Shown: positions 7,246-15,326 of the stretch, one piece after another
Layout: every line of letters starts with the position of its first letter
Numbering within the stretch: the stretch's first letter is position 1
Origin: Desulfovibrio sp. DV
GTDB lineage: Bacteria; Desulfobacterota; Desulfovibrionia; Desulfovibrionales; Desulfovibrionaceae
Direction: 5' to 3'
NCBI RefSeq assembly: GCF_001936595.1
Contig: NZ_MLBG01000043.1
Location: 1-33,491 of the forward strand
DNA: 33,491 bases
The notes under the pieces: model-generated
Databases searched by the model: none
Told to the model about the DNA's origin: nothing
What the model saw: only the letters and a program-made list of their open reading frames with translations
Program-made: the position numbers and the translations under genes

Positions 7246-7303
7246 GCCCCCCAGGAGGGGATTCCAAAGGGACTCAGTCCCTTTGGCCGCCGGAGGCATC
7301 TTC
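7246..7303 (-). repeat. 3' module copy C, after topA
   Basis: The stem CCAAAGGGACT (7264-7274) pairs with AGTCCCTTTGG (7276-7286). It is extended by the ACT/AGT pairs relative to other copies, which is compensatory change in the stem. The CCTCCGGCGGC box and purine edge lie 37 nt after the topA stop, in the same orientation as topA. Confidence 0.9.
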
Positions 7304-7340
7304 TCTTTTCTTTTATCCTCTTCGCTCCAACCTTCCCGTC

Positions 7341-9605
7341 CTATTCCTCGCCTTCGCCCTCGTCCTTTTTGCCGACGCTGCGCTTGTAGCGGCAGGTCTT
7401 GGTGGGGCAGCTGATCAGTTCGCCGTCGCGGGTCTTTTTGCGCACCAGAATCTTGGAATCGCACTGGGGGCACGGCTCGTTTATGGGCCAGTCCCAGACC
7501 GCGAAGTCGCACTGGGGATAGGCGTCGCAGGCGTAAAACACCTTGCCGCGCTTGGAACTCTTTTCAACCAGCGTGCCGCTGCACCCTTCCCGGGGGCAGG
7601 CCACGCCGGTGGACAGGGGCTTGGTGTATTTGCAGTCCGGCCAGCCGGTGCAGGCAATGAACCGGCTGCCGGTGCGGGACTTTTTGACCACCAGATCCTT
7701 GCCGCAGGTGGGGCAGGGTCCGACCGAGGCCACTTCCTCGGCCTTGCGCTCCCGGGGCATGACCGCGCCGTCGGCGGCCCGGTCGAATTCCTTGGTGTTC
7801 TTGCAGTCCGGGTAGCCGGAGCAGCCCAGGAACTCGCCGGCCTTGCCAAAGCGGATGACCATGGGCTTGCCGCACAGTTCGCAGACGACGTCGGTTTCCT
7901 TGCCGGCCTTGACCTTGGCCATGTCTTTGCCGGCCTTGATCAGGGTGGGGTAGAAATCCTCGGTAAAGTCTTTAAGCAGCGTGACCCAGTCGGCCCGCCC
8001 TTCGGCCACGGCGTCCAGCGACGCTTCCATGCCGGCGGTGAAGCCCACGTCCATGATCTTGACGAAATGCTCGGCGAGCAGATCGGACACGGTCTCGCCA
8101 AGCTCGGAGGGCACGAAGTGCTTTTCCTCCAGCCGGGCATAGTCGCGGTCGATGAGGGTCGAGATGATGGCGGCATAGGTCGAGGGCCGGCCGATGCCTT
8201 TTTCTTCCAGTTCGCGCACCAGCGAGGCTTCGGAGTAGCGCGGCGGCGGCTGGGTGAATTTCTGTTCTTTTTTCAGCTCAAGGAGTGTGAGTTCCTGGTC
8301 CTTGACCAGCTTGGGCAGGGATTTGGCCTCGTCGCCGGCTTCCTGGCCGTAAACCTTCAGATAGCCGGGAAAGATGAGGCGCTGGCCCTTGGCCTTGAAA
8401 ATCCCGGGGCCGGCGGCGACGTCCACGGCCGTGTCCCAGAACCGGGCCTCGCTCATCTGGGAAGCCACGAAGCGTTCCCAAATGAGCTTGTAGAGCGTGA
8501 AAAGATCCTTGGGCAACAGCAGCTTGACGTCAGCCGGGGTCAGGGCGACATCAATGGGCCGGATGGCTTCGTGGGCGTCCTGGGCCCCGGCCTTGGACTT
8601 GAAGTGCCGCGCCTTCTCCGGGTAGTAGTCCGGGCCAAGGGTCTCGGTGATAAATTCCCTGGCCGCGTCCCGGGCCTCGTCCGCGATGCGGGTCGAGTCG
8701 GTACGCATGTAGGTGATAAGGGCCACAGTGCCCTTCTCGCCCAGTTCAAGGCCCTCGTAGAGCTTCTGGGCCGCGCCCATGGTGCGCTTGGCGGAATAGC
8801 CCAGGCGCTGGTTGGCGGCCTGCTGCAGGGTCGAGGTGATAAAGGGCGGCGGCGGCGACTTCTTGCGTTCCTTCTCCGTCACGGACGCAACGACAAACGG
8901 CTGGCCGGCGATGGCCGCCTCGGCCTCGGCCGCGGCCTCGGCGCTGCCGATCTCGACTTTCTTGCCCTTGTACTTGGCCAGCTCGGCCTCAAATTCCGGC
9001 GGCGCGTCTCCGGCCAGCCTGGCCTTGAAATTCCAGTATTCCACCGGCACAAAGGCCCGGCGCTCTTTTTCGCGGTCAACCACCAGCCGCAGGGCAACGG
9101 ATTGGACGCGGCCGGCCGAAATGCCGCTTTTCACCTTCTGCCACAGGATGGGCGACACCTTGTAGCCGACCAGCCGGTCGAGGATGCGCCGCGCCTGCTG
9201 CGATAAAAAAAGCTTTTCGTTGATTTCGCGCGGATGGGAAATGGCTTCACGAACGGCCTTGGCCGTAATTTCGTTAAACTGGATGCGGCAAATGGGGACG
9301 CCGGCATCCTTTAATATCTCGGCCACGTGCCAGGCAATGGCTTCCCCTTCGCGGTCGGGGTCGGGCGCGAGATAGATCTTGGAGGCTGAAGCGGCTGCTT
9401 CCTTGAGCCTGGAAACAACCTTCTGCTTGCCCGGAATGATTTGATATTGCGGCGCGAAATCGTCTTTTTCATCTACCCCGAGTTTTTTGGAGGGCAGATC
9501 ACGCACGTGACCAACCGAAGCTTCCACGGCATAGGCATTGCCGAGGAACTTCTTGATGGTCTTTACCTTGGCCGGCGACTCGACGATAATAAGGTCCTTT
9601 CCCAT
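7341..9605 (-). CDS. topA: DNA topoisomerase I (type IA)
   Basis: Relaxes negative supercoils through a transient 5'-phosphotyrosine link. ATG 9605 opens MGKDLIIVESPAKVKTI, the standard TopA N-terminus, so an in-frame TTG at 9638 is not favoured. No strong Shine-Dalgarno is visible. The 754-residue protein has a Toprim domain (VESPAK and APDPDREGEAIAWH near residue 80-93) and the catalytic Tyr299 in ALITYMRTDST. The C-terminus has about four Cys4 zinc ribbons: CELCGKP...CSGYPDC, CPTCGKD...CTGWPDC, CPREGC...CDAYPQC and CPQC...CPTKTC. Length and domain order are normal. It is transcribed divergently from era. Copy C of the 3' module follows the stop, with no T-tract terminator. Confidence 0.97.
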   Translation of the reverse strand: MGKDLIIVESPAKVKTIKKFLGNAYAVEASVGHVRDLPSKKLGVDEKDDFAPQYQIIPGKQKVVSRLKEAAASASKIYLAPDPDREGEAIAWHVAEILKDAGVPICRIQFNEITAKAVREAISHPREINEKLFLSQQARRILDRLVGYKVSPILWQKVKSGISAGRVQSVALRLVVDREKERRAFVPVEYWNFKARLAGDAPPEFEAELAKYKGKKVEIGSAEAAAEAEAAIAGQPFVVASVTEKERKKSPPPPFITSTLQQAANQRLGYSAKRTMGAAQKLYEGLELGEKGTVALITYMRTDSTRIADEARDAAREFITETLGPDYYPEKARHFKSKAGAQDAHEAIRPIDVALTPADVKLLLPKDLFTLYKLIWERFVASQMSEARFWDTAVDVAAGPGIFKAKGQRLIFPGYLKVYGQEAGDEAKSLPKLVKDQELTLLELKKEQKFTQPPPRYSEASLVRELEEKGIGRPSTYAAIISTLIDRDYARLEEKHFVPSELGETVSDLLAEHFVKIMDVGFTAGMEASLDAVAEGRADWVTLLKDFTEDFYPTLIKAGKDMAKVKAGKETDVVCELCGKPMVIRFGKAGEFLGCSGYPDCKNTKEFDRAADGAVMPRERKAEEVASVGPCPTCGKDLVVKKSRTGSRFIACTGWPDCKYTKPLSTGVACPREGCSGTLVEKSSKRGKVFYACDAYPQCDFAVWDWPINEPCPQCDSKILVRKKTRDGELISCPTKTCRYKRSVGKKDEGEGEE

Positions 9606-9750
9606 GGCAGGCGTGCTATAGCCAGCCCCGGGGTACAAGGCAAGGGTTGCCGTTTGCCCCGCACCGGGATACTCCCCTACGAGGCTTTCCCATATGACTT
9701 TTTAATAATGATGAAATGCGGCACCCACCCCCGCCGCCTCGGAGCAATCT

Positions 9751-10668
9751 TTGGAAAACGTGCAGCGCTTCGGTCATGTGGTCATGCTCGGCCCCACCAA
9801 TGCCGGCAAATCCACCCTGCTTAACCGCCTTATCGGCCAGAAAATTTCCATCGTCTCGCCCAAGCCGCAGACCACCCGCAACTCCATTAGCGGCATCATC
9901 ACCCAGGGCGACATCCAGGCCGTGTTCCTCGATACCCCGGGCCTGCACCGCCAAAAACGCGGCATCGCCCCGCTGCTCATGCGCTCGGCCTATGCCGCCC
10001 TGGCCCAGGCCGACGTGGTCATGCTCATGCTCGACGCCGCCCAGTACGCCCGGCGCCTCGACGGGCTGGCCCCGGATCTCAAACCAGTCGTCAAAGCCGT
10101 GGGCGACGGCCGGCTGCCGGTGCTGGTGGCCCTTAATAAAGTCGACGTGGTGCGCGATAAGGTCAAGCTGCTGCCGGTGCTCGAAGCCATTGCCGAAGCC
10201 CTGCCCGCAGCCGAACTCTTTCCCATAAGCGCACTCACCGGCGTTGGCGTGGACGAGCTCTTAAAGGCGCTCCTGTCCCACCTGCCCCAGGCGCAGCACC
10301 AGTACGACGCCGACGAAGTGTCCACCGCGCCCGTGCGCTTTTTGGCCGCCGAAGTCGTGCGCGAAAAGCTCTTCCTGGCCCTGGGCGACGAACTGCCCTA
10401 TTCCATGGCCGTGACCATCGAGGACTGGGACGAGAAGTCCAAGCCCGGACTGGCCAAAATCCGCGCCGCCATCCACGTGGCCCGGGAAAGCCACAAGCCC
10501 ATGGTCATCGGCAAAGGCGGCGAACGCTTAAAAGACGTGGGCCAGAAAGCCCGGGCCGATATCGAAGAGATGCTCGGAACCCAGGTCTTTTTGGAGTTGT
10601 GGGTCAAGGTGCGCCGCGACTGGACCGACGACCCGGCCTTTTTGCGCGATCTCGGCCTTGGCCAGTAA
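9751..10668 (+). CDS. era: GTPase Era
   Basis: Ribosome-biogenesis GTPase that binds the 3' end of 16S rRNA. The start is TTG 9751 with GGAG at 9741-9744. The 305-residue length is typical. G1 is GPTNAGKST at about residues 14-22, the G2 region is KPQTTRNSI, G3 is DTPG (residues 61-64), and G4 is NKVD near residue 128. The C-terminal KH domain includes KPMVIGKGGERLKDVGQKAR, with the GKGG loop, followed by the usual LELWVKVRRDW ending. The gene is divergent from topA. After the stop comes a heptamer array and then two copies of the dispersed repeat, with no canonical terminator. Confidence 0.97.
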   Translation: MENVQRFGHVVMLGPTNAGKSTLLNRLIGQKISIVSPKPQTTRNSISGIITQGDIQAVFLDTPGLHRQKRGIAPLLMRSAYAALAQADVVMLMLDAAQYARRLDGLAPDLKPVVKAVGDGRLPVLVALNKVDVVRDKVKLLPVLEAIAEALPAAELFPISALTGVGVDELLKALLSHLPQAQHQYDADEVSTAPVRFLAAEVVREKLFLALGDELPYSMAVTIEDWDEKSKPGLAKIRAAIHVARESHKPMVIGKGGERLKDVGQKARADIEEMLGTQVFLELWVKVRRDWTDDPAFLRDLGLGQ

Positions 10669-10686
10669 GAGGCAGGAAGACGGAAG

Positions 10687-10742
10687 GCAGGAAGCAGGAA
10701 GCAGGGAGCAGGAAGCAGGAAGCAGGAAGCAGGAAGCAGGAA
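10687..10742 (+). repeat. Heptamer tandem repeat, eight GCAGGAA units
   Basis: There are eight consecutive 7-bp units, seven exact GCAGGAA and one GCAGGGA (10701-10707). Degenerate copies precede from about 10671. It begins 18 nt after the era stop and runs straight into copy D of the 3' module, whose edge is the same AGGAAG sequence. It looks like an expansion of that edge. Confidence 0.95.
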
Positions 10743-10842
10743 GAGTGCCTCCGGCGGCCAAAGGGCTGAGCCCTTTGGAATCCCACCTGGGGTTGGTTTG
10801 ATTTGACCGCGTGCGTTGTTCGGTCGATGCGCGAGGGTGGAG
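10739..10842 (+). repeat. Dispersed repeat copy D, about 104 bp
   Basis: GGAAGAGTGCCTCCGGCGGC is followed by the stem CCAAAGGGC (10758-10766) / GCCCTTTGG (10770-10778). A distal arm runs through CCACCTGGGGTTGG, TTTGATTTGACC and CGGTCGATGCGCG. It matches the complement of copies A and B over the whole length and lies in the sense orientation of era. Confidence 0.9.
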
Positions 10843-10854
10843 TTAAGATTAAAT

Positions 10855-10930
10855 CTCCGGCGGACAAAGGGAATGATACTCTTTGGAATCCCACCTGGGG
10901 TCGATTTATTTTGTAATTATGCGCGTGGTA
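10855..10930 (+). repeat. Dispersed repeat copy E, degenerate
   Basis: This copy keeps CTCCGGCGG, CAAAGGG, CTTTGG and AATCCCACCTGGGG in the right order, but several stem pairs are lost and the distal arm is divergent and AT-richer. It is in tandem with copy D, about 12 bp apart, mirroring the A/B pair at 2852-3070. Confidence 0.75.
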
Positions 10931-10967
10931 CGACAGAGACGTGGCTGCTTGCGGGGGTGATGGATTC

Positions 10968-11654
10968 GTGGATGAGAGAGCTTTCGAGCGACTGGCCTGG
11001 GTGAAAAAACGCATCGACGGGGCCTGCCGGGCCTGCGGCCGGGACCCGGCCGACGTGACCCTGGTTGCCGTATCGAAAAAACAATCCCTGGCCGCCGTGG
11101 CCGAACTGGCCGGCTGCGGCCAGACGATTTTCGGAGAGTCCTACATCCAGGAAGCCATGGCCAAGATCGAGGCCGGGCCGCCGGAACTGTCCTGGCATTT
11201 CATCGGCCACCTGCAACGCAACAAGGCCAAACTGGCCGTGGGCCGGTTTTCGCTCATCCACACCGTGGACAATCTGGAATTGGCGCGTATATTGCAAAAA
11301 AAGGCCGAGGCCCTGGGCATCATCCAGCCGGTCTGCATCCAGGTCAACGTGGCCGGCGAGACCCAAAAATCCGGCATCGATCCGGACGGACTGCCCGAAC
11401 TGGCCGAGACCGTGGCCCTGGCCCCGAATCTGGCCCTTGAGGGCCTGATGGTCATTCCGCCCGTCTTTGACGATCCGGTGCGGGCCAGACCGGCCTTTGC
11501 CCGGTTGCGGCAACTGGGCGAGGCCCTGCGCACGCGGCTGTCCCTGCCGCTGCCCGTCTTGTCCATGGGCATGAGCGGCGACCTGGAAGCGGCTGTCATG
11601 GAAGGCGCCACCCACGTGCGTGTGGGCACCGACCTGTTTGGCCCAAGACATTGA
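10968..11654 (+). CDS. yggS: YggS/PLPBP family PLP-homeostasis protein
   Basis: Non-enzymatic pyridoxal-phosphate binding protein that buffers PLP in the cytoplasm. GTG 10968 has GGGGGTGA seven bases upstream; an in-frame GTG at 10941 lacks a good site. The 228-residue length fits the family. TLVAVSKKQ contains the PLP lysine (Lys37 from this start). The conserved FGESYIQEA, WHFIGHLQRNKAK, IHTVDN, QVNVAGE, GLMVIPP, MGMSGDLEAAV and VRVGTDLFG blocks follow in order. The gene ends 14 nt before fliL, so it is probably the first gene of the flagellar transcript. Its role there is unclear and may be chance placement. Confidence 0.93.
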   Translation: MDERAFERLAWVKKRIDGACRACGRDPADVTLVAVSKKQSLAAVAELAGCGQTIFGESYIQEAMAKIEAGPPELSWHFIGHLQRNKAKLAVGRFSLIHTVDNLELARILQKKAEALGIIQPVCIQVNVAGETQKSGIDPDGLPELAETVALAPNLALEGLMVIPPVFDDPVRARPAFARLRQLGEALRTRLSLPLPVLSMGMSGDLEAAVMEGATHVRVGTDLFGPRH

Positions 11655-11668
11655 CCCCTGGAGGCACC

Positions 11669-12256
11669 ATGGCAGACGCCGCACCCGAAGCGCCCGAAGG
11701 CAAAAAGAAAAAATCCGGCCTTATCAAATACATCATCCTGGTGGTGTTGCTCCTGGTCCTGGGCGGCGGCGGCTACTTCGCCTACCTGACCTTTTTTGCG
11801 GCCAAACCGGCGGCAACAGCCCCGGCCGAAGGTGCAGCCCCGGCCGAAGGCGCGCCCAAGGCCGAGGAAAAGCACGAAGCCAAGCCTGAAGAGAAAAAGG
11901 CCGAAGGCGGCCATGGCGAAGCCAAGGGCGGACACGGCGGCGGCGGCAAGGACAAGGCCCCGTCAAACAACGTGGCCCTGCCCCCGTTTGTGGTCAATCT
12001 GGCCGATCCCAATGCCCGGCGCTATCTCAAGGTGGTGCTCGAAGTCGAGATGACGGGCAACCCGGAGCTGCTGGAAGGCAATCAGGCCAAAATCAGAGAC
12101 GCCCTGCTCATGTTGCTGTCGTCCAAGACCTCCCAGGAACTCAGTACCCTTGAAGGTAAGATCCTGTTGCGCAAGGAGATCGTGGACCGTCTCAACCAGG
12201 CCATCGGCCAGCCCAAAGTGTCCCGGGTCTATTTCACGGATTTCGTCATCCAATAA
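11669..12256 (+). CDS. fliL: Flagellar basal body-associated protein FliL
   Basis: ATG 11669 follows GGAGG at 11660-11664. The 195-residue protein has a short Lys-rich cytoplasmic N-terminus and one membrane helix at about 19-44 (IKYIILVVLLLVLGGGGYFAYLTFF). A low-complexity Ala/Glu/Lys and Gly/His linker follows at about 46-98. The C-terminal FliL domain contains PPFVVNLADPNARRYLKVVLEVEM and ends KVSRVYFTDFVIQ, a typical FliL ending. FliL sits beside the stator units and MS ring and supports torque or stator engagement. The gene is directly followed by fliN, with no fliM between them as in many fliLMNOPQR operons. Confidence 0.93.
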   Translation: MADAAPEAPEGKKKKSGLIKYIILVVLLLVLGGGGYFAYLTFFAAKPAATAPAEGAAPAEGAPKAEEKHEAKPEEKKAEGGHGEAKGGHGGGGKDKAPSNNVALPPFVVNLADPNARRYLKVVLEVEMTGNPELLEGNQAKIRDALLMLLSSKTSQELSTLEGKILLRKEIVDRLNQAIGQPKVSRVYFTDFVIQ

Positions 12257-12285
12257 GTTCGCAGCGCCCCGCGCGAGGTAGCCTC

Positions 12286-12852
12286 ATGACTCCCGACGAC
12301 ATCGATCAGGACAAACTTGCCGCGGAATGGGCCGCCGCCCTGGATGACCAGGACGACAAGCCGGCCTCGCAAAACGACATCGACGCCCTCTTCGACCAGC
12401 CTTCCGGCGGCGGTGGAGGTGGCGGCGGCGGTGACGATGCCCTGGCGGCGGAATGGGCCTCTGCCCTGGCCGACGAGGAAGAAACCTCGATTAAGAGCGA
12501 GCGCAATCAGGAAGCCCTGTCGCGTCAAAGCGCCAAGGCCAAGTTCAAGGATTTGACGCAGGAAGCCAAGGCCCAACGGCCCGAGGCCATCCGCCGCGAC
12601 CTCGACTTCATCCTGGACATCCCGCTCGACGTGTCGGCTGAACTGGGGCGCACCAAGCTTTTGATCAACGAACTGCTCCAGCTCGGCCAGGGTTCGGTCA
12701 TCGAACTGAACAAACTGGCCGGCGAACCGCTGGAAATCTACGTCAACGGCAAGCTCGTGGCCCGGGGCGAGGCCGTGGTCATCAACGAAAAGTTCGGCGT
12801 GCGCCTAACCGACATCATAAGCCCCATCGAACGGGTGAAACAGCTTGCCTGA
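12286..12852 (+). CDS. fliN: Flagellar C-ring switch protein FliN with extended N-terminus
   Basis: ATG 12286 follows a GAGGTAG site. The C-terminal ~85 residues are a standard SpoA/FliN domain (ILDIPLDVSAELGRTKLLINELLQLGQGSVIELNKLAGEPLEIYVNGKLVARGEAVVINEKFGVRLTDI). The ~95-residue N-terminus is unusual. LAAEWAAAL (11-19) and LAAEWASAL (53-61) are two copies of the peptide normally found once at the start of many FliN proteins. Between them lies SQNDIDALF (28-36), resembling the SQxEIDALL motif by which FliM binds phosphorylated CheY. Nine glycines (41-49) separate the modules. The SpoA part would polymerise in the C ring below the MS ring. The fliN TGA overlaps the fliO start. Confidence 0.93.
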   Translation: MTPDDIDQDKLAAEWAAALDDQDDKPASQNDIDALFDQPSGGGGGGGGGDDALAAEWASALADEEETSIKSERNQEALSRQSAKAKFKDLTQEAKAQRPEAIRRDLDFILDIPLDVSAELGRTKLLINELLQLGQGSVIELNKLAGEPLEIYVNGKLVARGEAVVINEKFGVRLTDIISPIERVKQLA

Positions 12853-13213
12853 CGCCACTGCCGGGGCGTTTACCGCCACCGAATACGGCCTGACCGGCAT
12901 CGCCCTCAAGATGGGCCTGACGCTGCTGATCATTTTGGCCTTTATTTACGGTGCCTTTTGGCTGCTCAAACGCTATGGGCAAAAATTCGGCATTGGTCCG
13001 AAAGGCCGGGGCGGCGCGCTGCGGCTGGTGGACCACCTGCCGGTCGGACCACGGAAAAGCGTGGTGGTGGTCCGCTTCTTGAACAAGAATCTGGTGCTCG
13101 GCATCACCGAACAATCCATTACGTTTCTGACCGAGACCGAGGCCGACAATGCTGCCGCAACCGATTTTGCCAACACCCTGGCCGATAAAACCCGGAACGG
13201 GGATGCGACTTAG
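12845..13213 (+). CDS. fliO: Flagellar export apparatus protein FliO
   Basis: The start is TTG 12845, eight bases inside the end of fliN, so expression is probably by translational coupling. The 122-residue product has one membrane helix at about 20-40 (IALKMGLTLLIILAFIYGAFWLLKRYG) and a short cytoplasmic domain with LRLVDHLPVGPRKSVVVVRFLNKNLVLGIT, the typical FliO core. FliO helps FliP assemble into the export gate. FliO is poorly conserved in general, so size, topology, this core and the position between fliN and fliP carry the call. Confidence 0.88.
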   Translation: MPDATAGAFTATEYGLTGIALKMGLTLLIILAFIYGAFWLLKRYGQKFGIGPKGRGGALRLVDHLPVGPRKSVVVVRFLNKNLVLGITEQSITFLTETEADNAAATDFANTLADKTRNGDAT

Positions 13214-13967
13214 CCGCGCCGGCGTTCTCTGCGGGCTGGCCGGGTTGGCGCTTCTCGTCGTGCCGGTCCTGGCCCTGGCCCAGGACATCCCGCCGTCCCT
13301 GACCCTGTCGCTGGCCGCCGGCCAGAACCAGCCCGAACGTGTCTCCACGCTGCTTGAAATCCTTTTTGCCCTGACCGTCCTGTCGCTGGCCCCGTCCTTT
13401 ATCCTGACGGTGACCTCGTTTACCCGGATCATCGTGGTGTTTTCGTTTCTGCGCCAGGCCATGGGCGTGCAGCAGGTGCCGCCGACCCAGATTCTGGCCA
13501 GCCTGGCCCTCTTCCTGACGGCGGTCATCATGTACCCGACCGGCAAGCAGATCAACGACAATGCCCTGCAACCGTACCTGGAAGAGCGGATCGGCTTCAC
13601 CGAGGCCCTGAAAAAGGCCGAAATTCCCATGCGGGAATTTCTGTTCAAGCACACCCGGGAAAAAGACCTGTCCGTCTTTTACACCATCACCAAGATGGAG
13701 CGGCCCAAGGACAAGGCCGAGGTCCCCACCACCATGCTGGCGGCCGGCTTCATGATCAGCGAGCTCAAGACCGCCTTTACCATCGGCTTTCTCATCTACA
13801 TCCCGTTTCTCATCCTCGACATGGTCATTTCCAGCATCCTTTTGGCCATGGGCATGATGATGCTGCCGCCGGCCACCATTGCCATGCCGTTTAAGCTGTT
13901 GTTGTTCGTTCTCGTAGATGGTTGGGGGCTTTTGGTGGCCTCCCTGGTCAACTCATTTGCAACCTGA
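13203..13967 (+). CDS. fliP: Flagellar type III export gate protein FliP
   Basis: ATG 13203 overlaps the end of fliO by 11 nt. The 254-residue protein begins with a cleavable-type signal sequence (LCGLAGLALLVVPVLALAQD), as usual for FliP. The FliP signature follows (SFTRIIVVFSFLRQAMGVQQVPPTQILASLALFLTAVIMYP). The C-terminal half has membrane segments with ISELKTAFTIGFLIYIPFLILDMVISSILLAMGMMMLPP. With FliQ and FliR it builds the helical export gate inside the MS ring. The gene is 14 nt upstream of fliQ. Confidence 0.97.
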   Translation: MRLSRAGVLCGLAGLALLVVPVLALAQDIPPSLTLSLAAGQNQPERVSTLLEILFALTVLSLAPSFILTVTSFTRIIVVFSFLRQAMGVQQVPPTQILASLALFLTAVIMYPTGKQINDNALQPYLEERIGFTEALKKAEIPMREFLFKHTREKDLSVFYTITKMERPKDKAEVPTTMLAAGFMISELKTAFTIGFLIYIPFLILDMVISSILLAMGMMMLPPATIAMPFKLLLFVLVDGWGLLVASLVNSFAT

Positions 13968-13981
13968 GGAGGGGCAAGCCC

Positions 13982-14254
13982 ATGACGACTGACATGGTGG
14001 TGGCGCTGTCGCGACAGGCCATCGAACTGGCGCTGTTCCTGGCTATGCCCATGCTCGGGGTGAGCCTTGTGGTGGGTGTGTTCGTGTCGGTGCTGCAGGC
14101 GGCGACCCAGATTCAGGAAATGACCCTGACCTTTGTGCCGAAGATCCTGTCCATGTTCATTGCCCTGCTGCTGGCCTTCCCCTGGATGATGGACAAGATG
14201 CTGAGCTTCACCCGGGAGCTTTTCATGAACATCCCGATGTACCTGCGCGGATAA
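13982..14254 (+). CDS. fliQ: Flagellar export gate protein FliQ
   Basis: ATG 13982 follows GAGGAGGGG. The 90-residue product has two membrane helices, about 16-41 and 52-74, joined by the short QAATQIQEMTLTFVPK loop that is diagnostic for FliQ and type III SctS proteins. It is the last gene of this flagellar run. fliR, flhB and flhA, which often follow, are not present; the next gene is on the opposite strand. The transcript end is probably the GC hairpin at 14304-14328. Confidence 0.95.
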   Translation: MTTDMVVALSRQAIELALFLAMPMLGVSLVVGVFVSVLQAATQIQEMTLTFVPKILSMFIALLLAFPWMMDKMLSFTRELFMNIPMYLRG

Positions 14255-14303
14255 TTTTCTCCTCCGCCACAGCCTTCACTCCGTCCCCTTTCCCCTTTGG
14301 GGG

Positions 14304-14328
14304 GTCCGGGGGCCCGAGGCCCCCGGAC
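14304..14328. terminator. Perfect 11-bp GC hairpin after fliQ
   Basis: GTCCGGGGGCC (14304-14314) and GGCCCCCGGAC (14318-14328) pair around the loop CGA. There is no T tract on either side, so it is not a canonical intrinsic terminator. It could slow RNA polymerase or protect 3' ends of the two converging transcripts. The stem resembles the hairpins at 2452-2495. Confidence 0.55.
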
Positions 14329-14403
14329 GCCGAAGCAACGGTCCCCCCGCAAGTTTTCCTGCGCAACTGCCACTCACCGGCTCGGCAAAACCCATGGCCA
14401 AAG

Positions 14404-14453
14404 AGGTGGGTTTCCAAAGGGCACTGCCCTTTGGCCGCCGGAGGCATTCTTCC
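14404..14453 (-). repeat. 3' module copy F, after the TIM-barrel gene
   Basis: The stem CCAAAGGGC (14414-14422) pairs with GCCCTTTGG (14426-14434) around ACT. The CCTCCGGCGGC box and GGAAGAATG edge lie 41 nt after the stop at 14495, in the gene's orientation. The long distal arm of copies A, B and D is absent here. Confidence 0.9.
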
Positions 14454-14494
14454 TCTTCTCTCTCGCTCACTCCCCCGCTTCCTCCACTACACCC

Positions 14495-15316
14495 CTATTC
14501 GTTGTCGAAATAGTCCGGCCGCGACCGGACAAAGGCCAGGGCGGCCTCGAAGGCTTGGGGCGTGTGGGGCTCGAAGGTGGCGGTTGGGGTCAGGCGGCGG
14601 GCGGCGAGACCGGCCAGGAGGGCGTCAAAGGGGATTTCCCCCTGGCCCGGGCCGAGGTGCTGGTCAAAGGTGCCGTCGTTGTCGTGGAGATGCAGGTGGA
14701 GCAGCGAGGGGGTCAGGGCGTCGAGCCAGGCATCGAGGTTGCCGCGCGCCTTGCCCTCGGCAAAGCTGTACCAATGGCCGACGTCAAAGCAGGAGCCGAT
14801 GCGCGCCGCGGCCTGCGGGGCCATCCTCTGGCGCAGGATGTCCACGGCTTCGGCCAGGGTGGCCGGGTCGGTCTCGAAGGTGTTTTCCAGGCAAAGCGGC
14901 GCATGATCGGGCCAGGCGGCCAGCACCGTGGCCCAGGTGTCGGCGGCGCGCCTGGCCCAGTCGGCAAAGGAGCGGATGTAGAGGAAGCGGTTGTAGGCGG
15001 CGTGGCCGACCATGCGCCTGGGCGCGTACAGGGCGGCGATATCCAGGGCGCTGCGCAGCCGGTCGCAGCTGGCGGCCCGGATGCGGGCATCGGCACTGCC
15101 GGGCTGGAGATCGAAAAAGGGCAGATGCACGGTGGCGGCCACGCCGGCGTCGGCAAAGCGCCGGGCTGTCTCCCGGTGCCAGTCGGCGGTGGTGGCGTCC
15201 AGGAGCAGCGGATCGAGGCCGATTTCCACGGGCAACCCGGTGGCCAGATGGCGCTCAAACAGCTCGGGATGGGCCTTGGCCACCCGAAGATTCAAATTGA
15301 CGAAATACCGGGGCAT
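14495..15316 (-). CDS. Sugar-phosphate isomerase/epimerase-type TIM-barrel protein
   Basis: The probable start is ATG 15316, 10 nt after the stop of the anchor gene; the Shine-Dalgarno is weak. An in-frame upstream start at 15358 would overlap that gene by 32 nt. The 273-residue product fits the xylose-isomerase-like TIM-barrel (AP endonuclease 2) family. Likely metal ligands are Glu in LCLENTFE, Asp/His in CFDVGHWYS, His/Asp in LLHLHLHDNDG, and Glu in TFEPH; HLGPGQGEIPF is also characteristic. The family contains isomerases, epimerases and endonucleases IV, so the substrate cannot be named. No signal peptide is present. It is the last gene of the pyrE-headed operon. Confidence 0.8.
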   Translation of the reverse strand: MPRYFVNLNLRVAKAHPELFERHLATGLPVEIGLDPLLLDATTADWHRETARRFADAGVAATVHLPFFDLQPGSADARIRAASCDRLRSALDIAALYAPRRMVGHAAYNRFLYIRSFADWARRAADTWATVLAAWPDHAPLCLENTFETDPATLAEAVDILRQRMAPQAAARIGSCFDVGHWYSFAEGKARGNLDAWLDALTPSLLHLHLHDNDGTFDQHLGPGQGEIPFDALLAGLAARRLTPTATFEPHTPQAFEAALAFVRSRPDYFDNE

Positions 15317-15326
15317 GGCAGGCCGG

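Noticed and set aside
10687-10742. CRISPR array
   Set aside because: The units are 7 bp and contiguous with no spacers; it is a simple tandem repeat.
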